64,000 nucleotides of DNA. It comes from Megachile rotundata (taxonomy: Eukaryota; Arthropoda; Insecta; Hymenoptera; Megachilidae). The notes beneath the pieces are model-generated. The model did not search any database. It worked only from the letters and a program-made list of their open reading frames with translations, and was not told where the DNA came from. The translations under genes and the position numbers were made by a program. Positions 13,306 through 26,963 of the stretch are shown piece by piece (position 1 is the stretch's first letter; every line of letters begins with the position of its first letter). The stretch is taken from contig NW_027474182.1 in assembly GCF_050947335.1 (NCBI RefSeq), positions 1-64,000 of the forward strand. The letters are read 5' to 3'.

Positions 13306-15629
13306 ATTATCAATCTAACTCATATTATTAGCCATATTGTGCTTATATGAGCGATAGAACGACAATTACTATACTTATTACACTTATTATTATCAATCTA
13401 ACTAATATTATTAGCCATATTATGCTTAAATGATCGATAGAACGACAATTACTATACCTATTACTGTTATTATTATCAATCTAACTCATATTATTAGCCA
13501 TATTATGCTTAAATGATCGATAGAACCACAATTACTATACTCATTACTCTTATTATTATCAATCTAACGCATATTATTAGCCATATTATGCTTATATGAT
13601 CGATAGAACGACAATTACTATACTTATTACTCTTATTATTATCAATCCAACTCGTATTATTAGCCATATTATGCTTATATGATCGATAGAACGGCAAATA
13701 CTATACTTATTACTCTTATTATTATCAAGCTAACTCATATTATTTGCCATATTATGCTTATATGATCGATAGAACGACAATTACTATACTCACTACTCTT
13801 AGTATTATCAATCTAACTCATATTATTAGCCATATTATGATTATATTACCGATAGAACGACAATTACTATACTTATTACTGTTATTATTATCAATCTAAC
13901 TCATATTATTAGCCATATTATGCTTATATGATCGATAGAATGAGAATTACTATACTTATTACTCTTATTATTATCAATCTAACTCATATTATTAGCCATA
14001 TTGTGCTTATATGAGCGATAGAACGACAATTACTATACTTATTACACTTATTATTATCAATCTAACTAATATTATTAGCCATATTATGCTTATATGATCG
14101 ATAGAACGACAATTACTATACTTATTACTCATATTATTATCAATTTAACTCATATTATTGGCCATATTGTGCTTATATGAGCGATAGAACGACAATTAAT
14201 ATATTTATTACACTCACTATTATCAATCTAACTCATATTATTAACCATATTATGCAGATATGATCGATAGAACGACAATTACTATACTCATTACTCTTAT
14301 TATTATCAATCTAACTCATGCTATTAGCCATATTATGGTTATATGATCGATATAACGACAATTACTATACTTATTACTCTTATTATTATCAATCTAACTC
14401 ATATTATTAGCCATATTATGCTTATATGATCGATAGAACGACAAATACTATACTTACTACTCTTATTATTATCAATCTAACTCATATTATTAACCATATT
14501 ATGCAGATATGATCGATAGAACGACAATTACTATACTTATTACTCTTATTATTATCAATCCAACTCGTATTATTAGCCATATTATGCTTATATGATCGAT
14601 AGAACGGCAAATACTATACTTATTACTCTTATTATTATCAATCTAACTCATATTATTTGCCATATTATGCTTATATGATCGATAGAACGACAATTACTAT
14701 ACTCACTACTCTTAGTATTATCAATCTAACTCATATTATTAGCCATATTATGATTATATTATCGATAGAACGACAATTACTATACTTATTACTGTTATTA
14801 TTATCAATCTAACTCATATTATTAGCCATATTATGCTTAAATGATCGATAGAACGACAATTACTATACTTATTACTCTTATTATTATCTATCTAACTCGT
14901 ATTATTAGCCATATTATGCTTATATGATCGATAGAACGACAATTACCATACTCACTACTCTTAGTATTATCAATCTAACTCATATTATTAGCCATATTAT
15001 GCTTATATGATCGATAGAACGACAATTACTATACTCACTACTCTGAGTATTATCAATCTAACTCATATTGTTAGCCATATTATGCTTATATTATCGATAG
15101 AACGACCATTACTATACTTATTACTGTTATTATTATCAATCTAACTCATATTATTAGCCATATTATGCTTATATGATCGATAGAATGACAATTACTATAC
15201 TCACTACTCTTAGTATTATCACTCTAACTCATATTATTAGCCATATTATGCTTATATGATCGAGAGAACGACAATTACTATACTTATTACTCTTATTATT
15301 ATCAATCTAACTCGTATTATTAGCCATATTATGCTTATATGATCGATAGAATGAGAATTACTATACTCACTACTCTTTGTCTTATCAATCTAACTCATAT
15401 TATTAGCCATGTTATGCTTATATTATCGATAGAACGACAATTACTATACTTATTACTGTTATTATTATCAATCTAACTCATATTATTAGCCATATTATGG
15501 TTATATTATCGATAGAACGACAATTACTATACTTATTACTGTTATTATTATCAACCTAACTCATATTATTAGCCATATTATGCTTAAATGATCGATAGAA
15601 CTACAATTTCTATACTCATTACTCTTATT
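13306..15629. repeat. HOR segment X', second copy
   Basis: This repeats segment X at 13,030 bp (157 monomers minus one base) over two stretches: 13,349-13,625 and about 14,225-15,629. The intervening 13,626-14,225 has a different variant order from X. It instead resembles the part of block A around 3,900-4,450, including ATTATTGGCC and AATTAATATATTTATTACAC monomers. Segment X' leads into an A-like block start near 15,630, exactly as X does near 2,600. Confidence 0.8.
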
Positions 15630-16430
15630 ATTATCAATCTAACTCATATTACTAGCCATATTATGCTTATATGATCGATAGAACGAGAATTACTATACTC
15701 ACTACTCTTAGTATTATCAATCTAACTCATATTATTAGCCATATTATGTTTATATGATCGATAGAACGACAATTACTATACTTGTTACTCTTATTGTTAT
15801 CAATCTAACCCATATTATTAGCCATATTATGCTTATATGATCGATAGAACGAGAATTACTATACTCACTACTCTTAGTATTATCAATCTAACTCATATTA
15901 TTAGCCATATTATGCTTAAATGATCGATAGAACCACAATTACTATACTCATTACTCTTATTATTATCAATCTAACCCATATTATTAGCCATATTATGCTT
16001 ATATGATCGATAGAACGACAATTACTATACTTATTACACTTATTATTATCAATGTAACTCATATTATTAGCCATATTATGCTTATATGATCGATAGAACG
16101 ACAATTACTATACTTATTACTCTTATTATTATCAATCTAACTCATATTATTAGCCATATTAGCCATATTGTGCTTATATGAGCGATAGAACGACAATTAC
16201 TATACTTATTACACTTATTATTATCAATCTAACTAATATTATTAGCCATATTATGCTTAAATGATCGATAGAACGACAATTACTATACCTATTACTGTTA
16301 TTATTATCAATCTAACTCATATTATTAGCCATATTATGCTTAAATGATCGATAGAACCACAATTACTATACTCATTACTCTTATTATTATCAATCTAACG
16401 CATATTATTAGCCATATTATGCTTATATGA
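15546..16430. repeat. start of a further A-like block, also duplicated at 19.5-20.4 kb
   Basis: The series of a CAACCTAAC monomer, GAACTACAATTTC, a TTACTAG monomer, TTGTTACTC, GAACCAC and an AATGTAAC monomer follows here. It recurs 4,001 bp downstream, with GAACTACAATTTC at 15,598 and 19,599. It also corresponds to the start of A1 at a distance of 13,030 bp. The offset of 4,001 is 17 bases above 48 monomers. This fits the 9-bp insertion and many single-base insertions in the intervening low-quality stretch, offset by deletions near 19.5 kb. Confidence 0.82.
16152..16169 (+). repeat. 9-bp tandem duplication inside one monomer
   Basis: AGCCATATT occurs twice in a row before GTGC, where all comparable monomers have it once (for example near 3,122 and 20,152). 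This is the only 9-bp length change I noticed in the window. It sits about 270 bp before the error-rich stretch begins. It could be replication slippage or a consensus error. Confidence 0.85.
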
Positions 16431-19400
16431 TCGATAGAAACGACAATTACTATACTCATTACTCTTATTATTATCAATCTAACCCATATTATTAGCCATA
16501 TTATGCTTATATGATCGATAGAACGACAATTACTATACTTATTACACTTATTATTATCAATGTAACTCATATTATTAGCCCATATTATGCTTATATGATC
16601 GAGAGAACGACAATTACTATACTTATTACTCTTATTATTATCAATCTAACTCGTATTATTAGCCATATTATGCTTATATGATCGATAGAATGAGAATTAC
16701 TATACTCACTACTCTTAGTCCTTATCAATCTAACTCATATTATTAGCCATATTATGCTTATATTATCGATAGAAACGACAATTACTATACTTATTACTGT
16801 TATTATTATCAATCTAACTCATATTATTAGCCATATTATGGTTATATTATCGATAGAACGACAATTACTATACCTATTACTGTTATTATTATCAATCTAA
16901 CTCATATTATTAGCCATATTATGCTTAAATGATCGATAGAAACCACAATTACTATACTCATTACTCTTATTATTATCAATCTAACGCATATTATTAGCCA
17001 TATTATGCTTATATGATCGATAGAACGAGAATTACTATACTCACTACTCTTAGTATTATCAATCTAACTCATATTATTAGGCATATTATGCTTATATTAT
17101 CGATAGAAACGACAATTACTATACCTATTTACTGTTATTATTATCAATCTAACTCATATTATTAGCCATATTATGCTTAAATGATCGATAGACGACAATT
17201 ACTATACTCATTACTCTTATTATTATCAATCTAACTCGTATTATTAGCCATATTATGCTTATATGATCGATAGAACGACAAATACTATACTTATTACTCT
17301 TATTATTATCAATCTAACTCATATTATTAGCCATATTATGCTTATATGATCGATAGAACGAGAATTACTATACTCACTACTCTTAGTATTATCAATCTAA
17401 CTCATATTATTAGCCATATAGTGCTTATATTATCGATAGAACGACAATTACTATACTTGTTACTCTTATTGTTATCAATCTAACTCATATTATTAGCCAT
17501 ATTATGCTTATATGATCGATAGAACGAGAATTACTATACTCACTACTCTTAGTGTTATCAATCTAACTAATATTATTAGCCATATTATGCTTATATTATC
17601 GATAGAACGACAATTACTATACCTATTACTGTTTATTATTATCAATCTAACTCATATTATTAGCCATATTATTGCTTAAATGATCGATAGAACGACAATT
17701 ACTATACTTATTACTCTTATTATTATCAATCTAACTCATATTATTAGCCATATTATGCTTATATGATCGATAGAACGACAAATACTGTAGTTATTACTCT
17801 TATTATTATCAATCTAACTCATCTTATTAGCCATATTATGGTTATATTATCGATAGAACGACAATTACTATACTTATTACTGTTATTATTATCAATCTAA
17901 CTCATATTATTAGCCATATTATGCTTATATTATCGATAGAACGACAATTACTAAACTTATTACTGTTATTATTATCGATCTAACTCATATTATTAGCCAT
18001 ATTATGCTTATATGATCGATAGAATGAGAATTACTATACTCACTACTCTTAGTATTATCACTCTAACTCATATTATTAGCCATATTATGCTTAAATGATC
18101 GATAGAACCACAATTACTATACTCATTACTCTTATTATTATCAATCTAACGCATATTATTAGCCATATTATGCTTATATGATCGATAGAACGACAATTAC
18201 TATACTTATTACTCTTATTATTATCAATCTAACTCATATTATTAGCCATATTGTGCTTATATGATCGATATAACGACAATTACTATACTTATTACTCTTA
18301 TTATTATCAATCTAACTCATATTATTAGCCATATTATGCTTATATGATCGATAGAATGAAAATTACTATACTCACTACTTTCAGTATTATCACTCTAACT
18401 CATATTATTAGCCATATTATGCTTATATGATCGAGGAGAACGACAATTTACTATACTTATTACTCTTATTATTATCAATCTAACTCGTATTATTAGCCAT
18501 ATTATGCTTATATGATCGATAGAATGAGAATTACTATACTCACTACTCTTAGTCTTATCAATCTAACTCATATTATTTAGCCATATTATGCTTATATTAT
18601 CGATAGAACGACAATTACTATACTTATTACTGTTATTATTATCAATCTAACTCATATTATTAGCCATATTATGGTTTATATTATCGATAGAACGACAATT
18701 ACTATACTTATTACTGTTATTATTATCAATCTAAACTCATATTATTAGCCATATTATGCTTAAATGATCGATAGAACCACAATTACTATACTCATTACTC
18801 TTATTATTATCAATCTAACTCATATTATTAGCCATATTGTGCTTATATGAGCGATAGAACGACAATTACTATACTTATTACACTTATTATTATCAATCTA
18901 ACTAATATTATTAGCCATATTATGCTTAAATGATCGATAGAACGACAATTACTATACCTATTACTGTTATTATTATCAATCTAACTCATATTATTAGCCA
19001 TATTATGCTTAAATGATCGATAGAACCACAATTACTATACTCATTACTCTTATTATTATCAATCTAACGCATATTATTAGCCATATTATGCTTATATGAT
19101 CGATAGAAACGACAATTACTATACTTGTTACTCTTATTGTTATCAATCTAACTCATATTATTAGCCATATTATGCTTATATGATCGATAGAACGAGAATT
19201 ACTATACTCACTACTCTTAGTATTATCAATCTAACTAATATTATTAGCCATATTATGCTTATATTATCGATAGAACGACAATTACTATACCTATTACTGT
19301 TATTATTATCAATCTAACTCATATTATTAGCCATATTATGCTTAAATGATCTATAGAACGACAATTACTATACTTATTACTCTTATTATTATCAATCTAA

Positions 19401-19580
19401 CTCATATTATTAGCCATATTATGCTTATATGATCGATTAGAACGACAAATTACTTACTTATACTCTTATTATTATCAATCTAACTAATATTATTAGCCAT
19501 ATTATGCTTATATTATCGATAGAACGAATTACTATACTTATTACTGTTATTTTATCAACCTAACTTATTATTTCCATATT
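16430..19580. repeat. satellite stretch with many 1-bp insertions (likely low consensus quality)
   Basis: Monomers here repeatedly gain a base in a short homopolymer. Sites include about 16,440, 16,580, 16,720, 16,774, 16,941, 17,108, 17,129, 17,633, 17,672, 18,435, 18,449, 18,577, 18,675, 18,735 and 19,108. The stretch 19,437-19,575 is garbled, with several deletions. The related copy at 20.4-23.2 kb lacks nearly all of them, and the rest of the window has very few. The pattern resembles an unpolished long-read consensus rather than biological divergence. The underlying variant order is still the satellite's. Confidence 0.8.
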
Positions 19581-22500
19581 ATGCTTAAATGATCGATAGA
19601 ACTACAATTTCTATACTCATTACTCTTATTATTATCAATCTAACTCATATTACTAGCCATATTATGCTTATATGATCGATAGAACGAGAATTACTATACT
19701 CACTACTCTTAGTATTATCAATCTAACTCATATTATTAGCCATATTATGTTTATATGATCGATAGAACGACAATTACTATACTTGTTACTCTTATTGTTA
19801 TCAATCTAACCCATATTATTAGCCATATTATGCTTATATGATCGATAGAACGAGAATTACTATACTCACTACTCTTAGTATTATCAATCTAACTCATATT
19901 ATTAGCCATATTATGCTTAAATGATCGATAGAACCACAATTACTATACTCATTACTCTTATTATTATCAATCTAACCCATATTATTAGCCATATTATGCT
20001 TATATGATCGATAGAACGACAATTACTATACTTATTACACTTATTATTATCAATGTAACTCATATTATTAGCCATATTATGCTTATATGATCGATAGAAC
20101 GACAATTACTATACTTATTACTCTTATTATTATCAATCTAACTCATATTATTAGCCATATTGTGCTTATATGAGCGATAGAACGACAATTACTATACTTA
20201 TTACACTTATTATTATCAATCTAACTAATATTATTAGCCATATTATGCTTAAATGATCGATAGAACGACAATTACTATACCTATTACTGTTATTATTATC
20301 AATCTAACTCATATTATTAGCCATATTATGCTTAAATGATCGATAGAACCACAATTACTATACTCATTACTCTTATTATTATCAATCTAACGCATATTAT
20401 TAGCCATATTATGCTTATATGATCGATAGAACGACAATTACTATACTCATTACTCTTATTATTATCAATCTAACCCATATTATTAGCCATATTATGCTTA
20501 TATGATCGATAGAACGACAATTACTATACTTATTACACTTATTATTATCAATGTAACTCATATTATTAGCCATATTATGCTTATATGATCGAGAGAACGA
20601 CAATTACTATACTTATTACTCTTATTATTATCAATCTAACTCGTATTATTAGCCATATTATGCTTATATGATCGATAGAATGAGAATTACTATACTCACT
20701 ACTCTTAGTCTTATCAATCTAACTCATATTATTAGCCATATTATGCTTATATTATCGATAGAACGACAATTACTATACTTATTACTGTTATTATTATCAA
20801 TCTAACTCATATTATTAGCCATATTATGGTTATATTATCGATAGAACGACAATTACTATACCTATTACTGTTATTATTATCAATCTAACTCATATTATTA
20901 GCCATATTATGCTTAAATGATCGATAGAACCACAATTACTATACTCATTACTCTTATTATTATCAATCTAACGCATATTATTAGCCATATTATGCTTATA
21001 TGATCGATAGAACGAGAATTACTATACTCACTACTCTTAGTATTATCAATCTAACTCATATTATTAGGCATATTATGCTTATATTATCGATAGAACGACA
21101 ATTACTATACCTATTACTGTTATTATTATCAATCTAACTCATATTATTAGCCATATTATGCTTAAATGATCGATAGACGACAATTACTATACTCATTACT
21201 CTTATTATTATCAATCTAACTCGTATTATTAGCCATATTATGCTTATATGATCGATAGAACGACAAATACTATACTTATTACTCTTATTATTATCAATCT
21301 AACTCATATTATTAGCCATATTATGCTTATATGATCGATAGAACGAGAATTACTATACTCACTACTCTTAGTATTATCAATCTAACTCATATTATTAGCC
21401 ATATAGTGCTTATATTATCGATAGAACGACAATTACTATACTTGTTACTCTTATTGTTATCAATCTAACTCATATTATTAGCCATATTATGCTTATATGA
21501 TCGATAGAACGAGAATTACTATACTCACTACTCTTAGTCTTATCAATCTAACTCATATTATTAGCCATATTATGCTTATATTATCGATAGAACGACAATT
21601 ACTATACTTATTACTGTTATTATTATCAATCTAACTCATATTATTAGCCATATTATGGTTATATTATCGATAGAACGACAATTACTATACCTATTACTGT
21701 TATTATTATCAATCTAACTCATATTATTAGCCATATTATGCTTAAATGATCGATAGAACCACAATTACTATACTCATTACCCTTATTATTATCAATCTAA
21801 CGCATATTATTAGCCATATTATGCTTATATGATCGATAGAACGAGAATTACTATACTCACTACTCTTAGTATTATCAATCTAACTCATATTATTAGGCAT
21901 ATTATGCTTATATTATCGATAGAACGACAATTACTATACCTATTACTGTTATTATTATCAATCTAACTCATATTATTAGCCATATTATGCTTAAATGATC
22001 GATAGACGACAATTACTATACTCATTACTCTTATTATTATCAATCTAACTCGTATTATTAGCCATATTATGCTTATATGATCGATAGAACGACAAATACT
22101 ATACTTATTACTCTTATTATTATCAATCTAACTCATATTATTAGCCATATTATGCTTATATGATCGATAGAACGAGAATTACTATACTCACTACTCTTAG
22201 TATTATCAATCTAACTCATATTATTAGCCATATAGTGCTTATATTATCGATAGAACGACAATTACTATACTTGTTACTCTTATTGTTATCAATCTAACTC
22301 ATATTATTAGCCATATTATGCTTATATGATCGATAGAACGAGAATTACTATACTCACTACTCTTAGTGTTATCAATCTAACTAATATTATTAGCCATATT
22401 ATGCTTATATTATCGATAGAACGACAATTACTATACCTATTACTGTTATTATTATCAATCTAACTCATATTATTAGCCAATATTATGCTTAAATGATCGA

Positions 22501-23221
22501 TAGAACGACAATTACTATACTTATTACTCTTATTATTATCAATCTAACTCATATTATTAGCCATATTATGCTTATATGATCGATAGAACGACAAATACTG
22601 TAGTTATTACTCTTATTATTATCAATCTAACTCATCTTATTAGCCATATTATGGTTATATTATCGATAGAACGACAATTACTATACTTATTACTGTTATT
22701 ATTATCAATCTAACTCATATTATTAGCCATATTATGCTTATATTATCGATAGAACGACAATTACTAAACTTATTACTGTTATTATTATCGATCTAACTCA
22801 TATTATTAGCCATATTATGCTTATATGATCGATAGAATGAGAATTACTATACTCACTACTCTTAGTATTATCACTCTAACTCATATTATTAGCCATATTA
22901 TGCTTAAATGATCGATAGAACCACAATTACTATACTCATTACTCTTATTATTATCAATCTAACGCATATTATTAGCCATATTATGCTTATATGATCGATA
23001 GAACGACAATTACTATACTTATTACTCTTATTATTATCAATCTAACTCATATTATTAGCCATATTGTGCTTATATGATCGATATAACGACAATTACTATA
23101 CTTATTACTCTTATTATTATCAATCTAACTCATATTATTAGCCATATTATGCTTATATGATCGATAGAATGAAAATTACTATACTCACTACTTTCAGTAT
23201 TATCACTCTAACTCATATTAT
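19581..23221. repeat. mostly clean related copy of 15.6-18.4 kb, ending at the gap
   Basis: The variant order parallels the interval from about 15,580 to 18,413. It includes a TTAGGCATATT monomer, a CATATAGTGC monomer, CTTAGTGTTATC and TTTCAGTATTATC. TTTCAGTATTATC lies near 18,378 and 23,192, the second just before the gap. This copy contains a 10-monomer tandem duplication that the noisy copy lacks. One isolated extra A is at about 22,480. The sequence stops mid-monomer at 23,221. Confidence 0.82.
20678..22335. repeat. 10-monomer tandem duplication (829 bp x 2)
   Basis: Two adjacent units, 20,678-21,506 and 21,507-22,335, share the same ten-monomer order: CTTAGTCTTATC, two CTGTTATT types, a GAACCAC monomer, a TTAGGCATATT monomer, an 82-bp monomer and a CATATAGTGC monomer. 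The TTAGGC sites at 21,063 and 21,892 are 829 bp apart, which is nine monomers of 83 plus one of 82. The units differ at the first monomer (GAATGAG against GAACGAG) and at one C (CATTACCC near 21,779). A third start at 22,336 diverges. Confidence 0.88.
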
Positions 23222-23321
23222 NNNNNNNNNNNNNNNNNNNNNNNNNNNNNNNNNNNNNNNNNNNNNNNNNNNNNNNNNNNNNNNNNNNNNNNNNNNNNNN
23301 NNNNNNNNNNNNNNNNNNNNN
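23222..23321. other. assembly gap (100 N)
   Basis: Exactly 100 unknown bases, the usual placeholder for a gap of unknown size. The left side stops at monomer position 55 and the right side resumes at position 11. If the array stays in register, the missing length must be 38 bp plus a whole number of 83-bp monomers. One hundred does not satisfy that, so the N count is not a measured length. Confidence 0.98.
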
Positions 23322-26299
23322 TACTATACTTATTACTCTTATTATTATCAATCTAACTCATATTATTAGCCATATTGTGCTTATATGATCGATAGAACGA
23401 CAATTACTATACTTATTACTCTTATTATTATGAATCTAACTCATATTATTAGCCACATTATGCTTATATGATCGATAGAACTACAATTACTATACTCATT
23501 ACTCTTATTATTATCAATCCAACTCATATTATTAACCATATTATGCAGATATGATCGATAGAACTACAATTACTATACTCATTACTCTTATTATTATCAA
23601 TCTAACTCATATTATTAGCCATATTATGCTTATATGATCGATAGAACGACAATTACTATACTGACTACTCTTAGTATTATCAATCTAACTCATATTATTA
23701 GCCATATTATGCTTCTATGATCGATAGAATGAGAATTACTATACTCACTACTCTTAGTATTATCAATCTAACTCATATTATTAGCCATATTATGCTTATA
23801 TGATCGATAGAACGACAATTACTATACTTATTACTCTTATTATTATCAATCCAACTCATATTATTAGCCATATTATGCTTATATGATCGATAGAACGACA
23901 ATTACTATACTTATTACTCTTATTATTATCAATCTAACTCGTATTATTAGCCATATTATGCTTATATGATCGATAGAACGACAAATACTATACTTACTAC
24001 TCTGATTATTATCAATCTAACACATATTATTAGCCATATTATGGTTAAATGATCGATAGAACGACAATTACTATACTTATTACTCTTACTATTATCAATC
24101 TAACTCGTATTATTAGCCATATTATGCTTATATGATCGATAGAACGACAAATACTATACTTACTACTCTTATTATTATCAATCTACCTCATATTATTGGC
24201 CATATTATGCTTATATGATCGATAGAACGACAATTACTATACTCACTACTCTTAGTATTATCAATCTAACTCATATTATTAGCCATATTATGCTTTTAGG
24301 ATCGATAGAACGAGAATTACTATACTCACTACTCTTAGTATTATCAATCTAACTCATATTATTAGCCATATTATGCTTATATGATCGATAGAACGACAAT
24401 TACTATACTTATTACACTCACTATTATCAATCTAACTCATATTATTAACCATATTATGCAGATATGATCGATAGAACGACAATTACTATACTCATTACTC
24501 TTATTATTATCAATCTAACTCGTGCTATTAGCCATATTATGGTTATATGATCGATATAACGACAATTACTATACTTATTACTGTTATTATTATGAATCTA
24601 ACTCATATTATTAACCATATTATGCAGATATGATCGGTAGAACTACAATTACTATACTCATTACTCTTATTATTATCTATCTAACTCATATTATTAGCCA
24701 TATTATGCTTATATGATCGATAGAATGAGAATTACTATACTCACTACTCTTAGTATTATCAATCTAACACATATTATTAACCATATTATGCTTATATGAT
24801 CGATAGAACGAGAATTACTATACTCACTACCCTTAGTATTATCAATATAACTCATATTATTAGCCATAGTATGCTTATATTATCGATAGAACGACAATTA
24901 CTATACTTATTACTCTTACTATTATCAATCTAACTCGTATTATTAGCCATATTATGCTTATATGATCGATAGAAGGACAAATACTATACTTACTACTCTT
25001 ATTATTATCAATCTACCTCATATTATTAGCCATATTATGGTTAAATGATCGATAGAACGACAATTACTATACTTATTACTCTTATTATTATCAATCCAAC
25101 TCATATTATTAACCATATTATGCAGATATGATCGATAGAACTACAATTACTATACTCATTACTCTTATTATTATCAATCTAACTCATATTATTAGCCATA
25201 TTATGCTTATATGATCGATAGAACGACAATTACTATACTGACTACTCTTAGTATTATCAATCTAACTCATATTATTAGCCATATTACGCTTATATTATCG
25301 ATAGAACGACAATTACTATACTTATTACTCTTATTATTATCAATCTAACTCGTATTATTAGCCATATTATGCTTATATGATCGATAGAACGACAAATACT
25401 ATACTTACTACTCTGATTATTATCAATCTAACTCATATTATTAGCCATATTATGCTTATATGATCGATAGAACGAGAATTACTATACTCACTACTCTTAG
25501 TATTATCAATCTAACTCATATTATTAGCCATATTATGCTTATATTATCGATAGAACGACACTTACTATACTTATTACTGTTATTATTATAAATCTGACTC
25601 ATATTATTAGCCATATTATGCTTAAATGACCGATAGAACGACAATTACTATACTTATTACTCTTATTATTATCAATCTGACTCATATTCTTAGCCATATT
25701 ATGCTTATATGATCGATAGAACGACAAATACTATACTGATTACTCTTATTATTATCAATCTAACTCATATTATTGACCATATTATGCAGATATGATCGAT
25801 AGAACTACAATTACTATACTCATTACTCTTATTATTATCAATCTAACTCATATTCTTAGCCATATTATGCTTATATGATCGATAGAACGACAAATACTAT
25901 ACTTATTACTCTTATTATTATCAATCTAACTCATATTACTAACCATATTATGCAGATATGATCGATAGAACTACAATTACTATACTCATTACTCTTATTA
26001 TTATCAATCTAACTCATATTATTAGCCATATTGCGCTTATATGATCGATAGAACGACAATTACTATACTTATTACTCTTATTATTATGAATCTAACTCAT
26101 ATTACTAGCCACATTATGCTTATATGATCGATAGAACTACAATTACTATACTCATTACTCTTATTATTATCAATCCAACTCATATTATTAACCATATTAT
26201 GCAGATATGATCGATAGAACTACAATTACTATACTCATTACTCTTATTATTATCAATCTAACTCATATTATTAGCCATATTATGCTTATATGATCGATA

Positions 26300-26963
26300 G
26301 AACGACAATTACTATACTGACTACTCTTAGTATTATCAATCTAACTCATATTATTAGCCATATTATGCTTATATGATCGATAGAATGAGAATTACTATAC
26401 TCACTACTCTTAGTATTATCAATCTAACTCATATTATTAGCCATATTATGCTTATATGATCGATAGAACGACAATTACTATACTTATTACTCTTATTATT
26501 ATCAATCCAACTCATATTATTAGCCATATTATGCTTATATGATCGATAGAACGACAATTACTATACTGACTACTCTTAGTATTATCAATCTAACTCATAT
26601 TATTAGCCATATTATGCTTATATGATCGATAGAATGAGAATTACTATACTCACTACTCTTAGTATTATCAATCTAACTCATATTATTAGCCATATTATGC
26701 TTATATGATCGATAGAACGACAATTACTATACTTATTACTCTTATTATTATCAATCCAACTCATATTATTAGCCATATTATGCTTATATGATCGATAGAA
26801 CGACAATTACTATACTGACTACTCTTAGTATTATCAATCTAACTCATATTATTAGCCATATTATGCTTATATGATCGATAGAATGAGAATTACTATACTC
26901 ACTACTCTTAGTATTATCAATCTAACTCATATTATTAGCCATATTATGCTTATATGATCGATA
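26300..26963. repeat. trimer HOR, 249-bp unit, about 2.7 copies
   Basis: A three-monomer unit consists of a CTGACTACTCTTAG monomer, a GAATGAGAATT monomer, and a monomer with TTATTACTC and AATCCAACTC. It starts at 26,300, 26,549 and 26,798. The CTGAC marker falls at 26,317, 26,566 and 26,815, exactly 249 bp apart. The third copy keeps two monomers before a CGTGCTATTAGCC monomer takes over. The near-identity suggests a recent local amplification. Confidence 0.9.

Larger units (their letters stand above)
1..23221. repeat. 83-bp satellite array, left part
   Basis: This is a head-to-tail tandem array of an 83-bp AT-rich monomer, about 280 copies, all in the same orientation. Recurrent landmarks in order are GAACGACAATTACTATAC, a variable TTA-rich stretch, ATTATCAATCTAACTCATA, TTATTAGCCATATTATGC and ATATGATCGATA. 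Characteristic variants here are GAACCACAATT, TTGTTACTCTTATTGTTATC and GAGCGATAG junctions. The first two were not noticed to the right of the gap. No gene, RNA or mobile element interrupts the array. Short open frames occur on the minus strand but are by-products of the repeat. A centromeric or heterochromatic satellite is the natural interpretation, but the chromosomal location is inference. Confidence 0.98.

Noticed and set aside
23157..23369. Open frame on the plus strand crossing the N gap.
   Set aside because: Half of it is unknown bases, the gap length is arbitrary, and both flanks are satellite.
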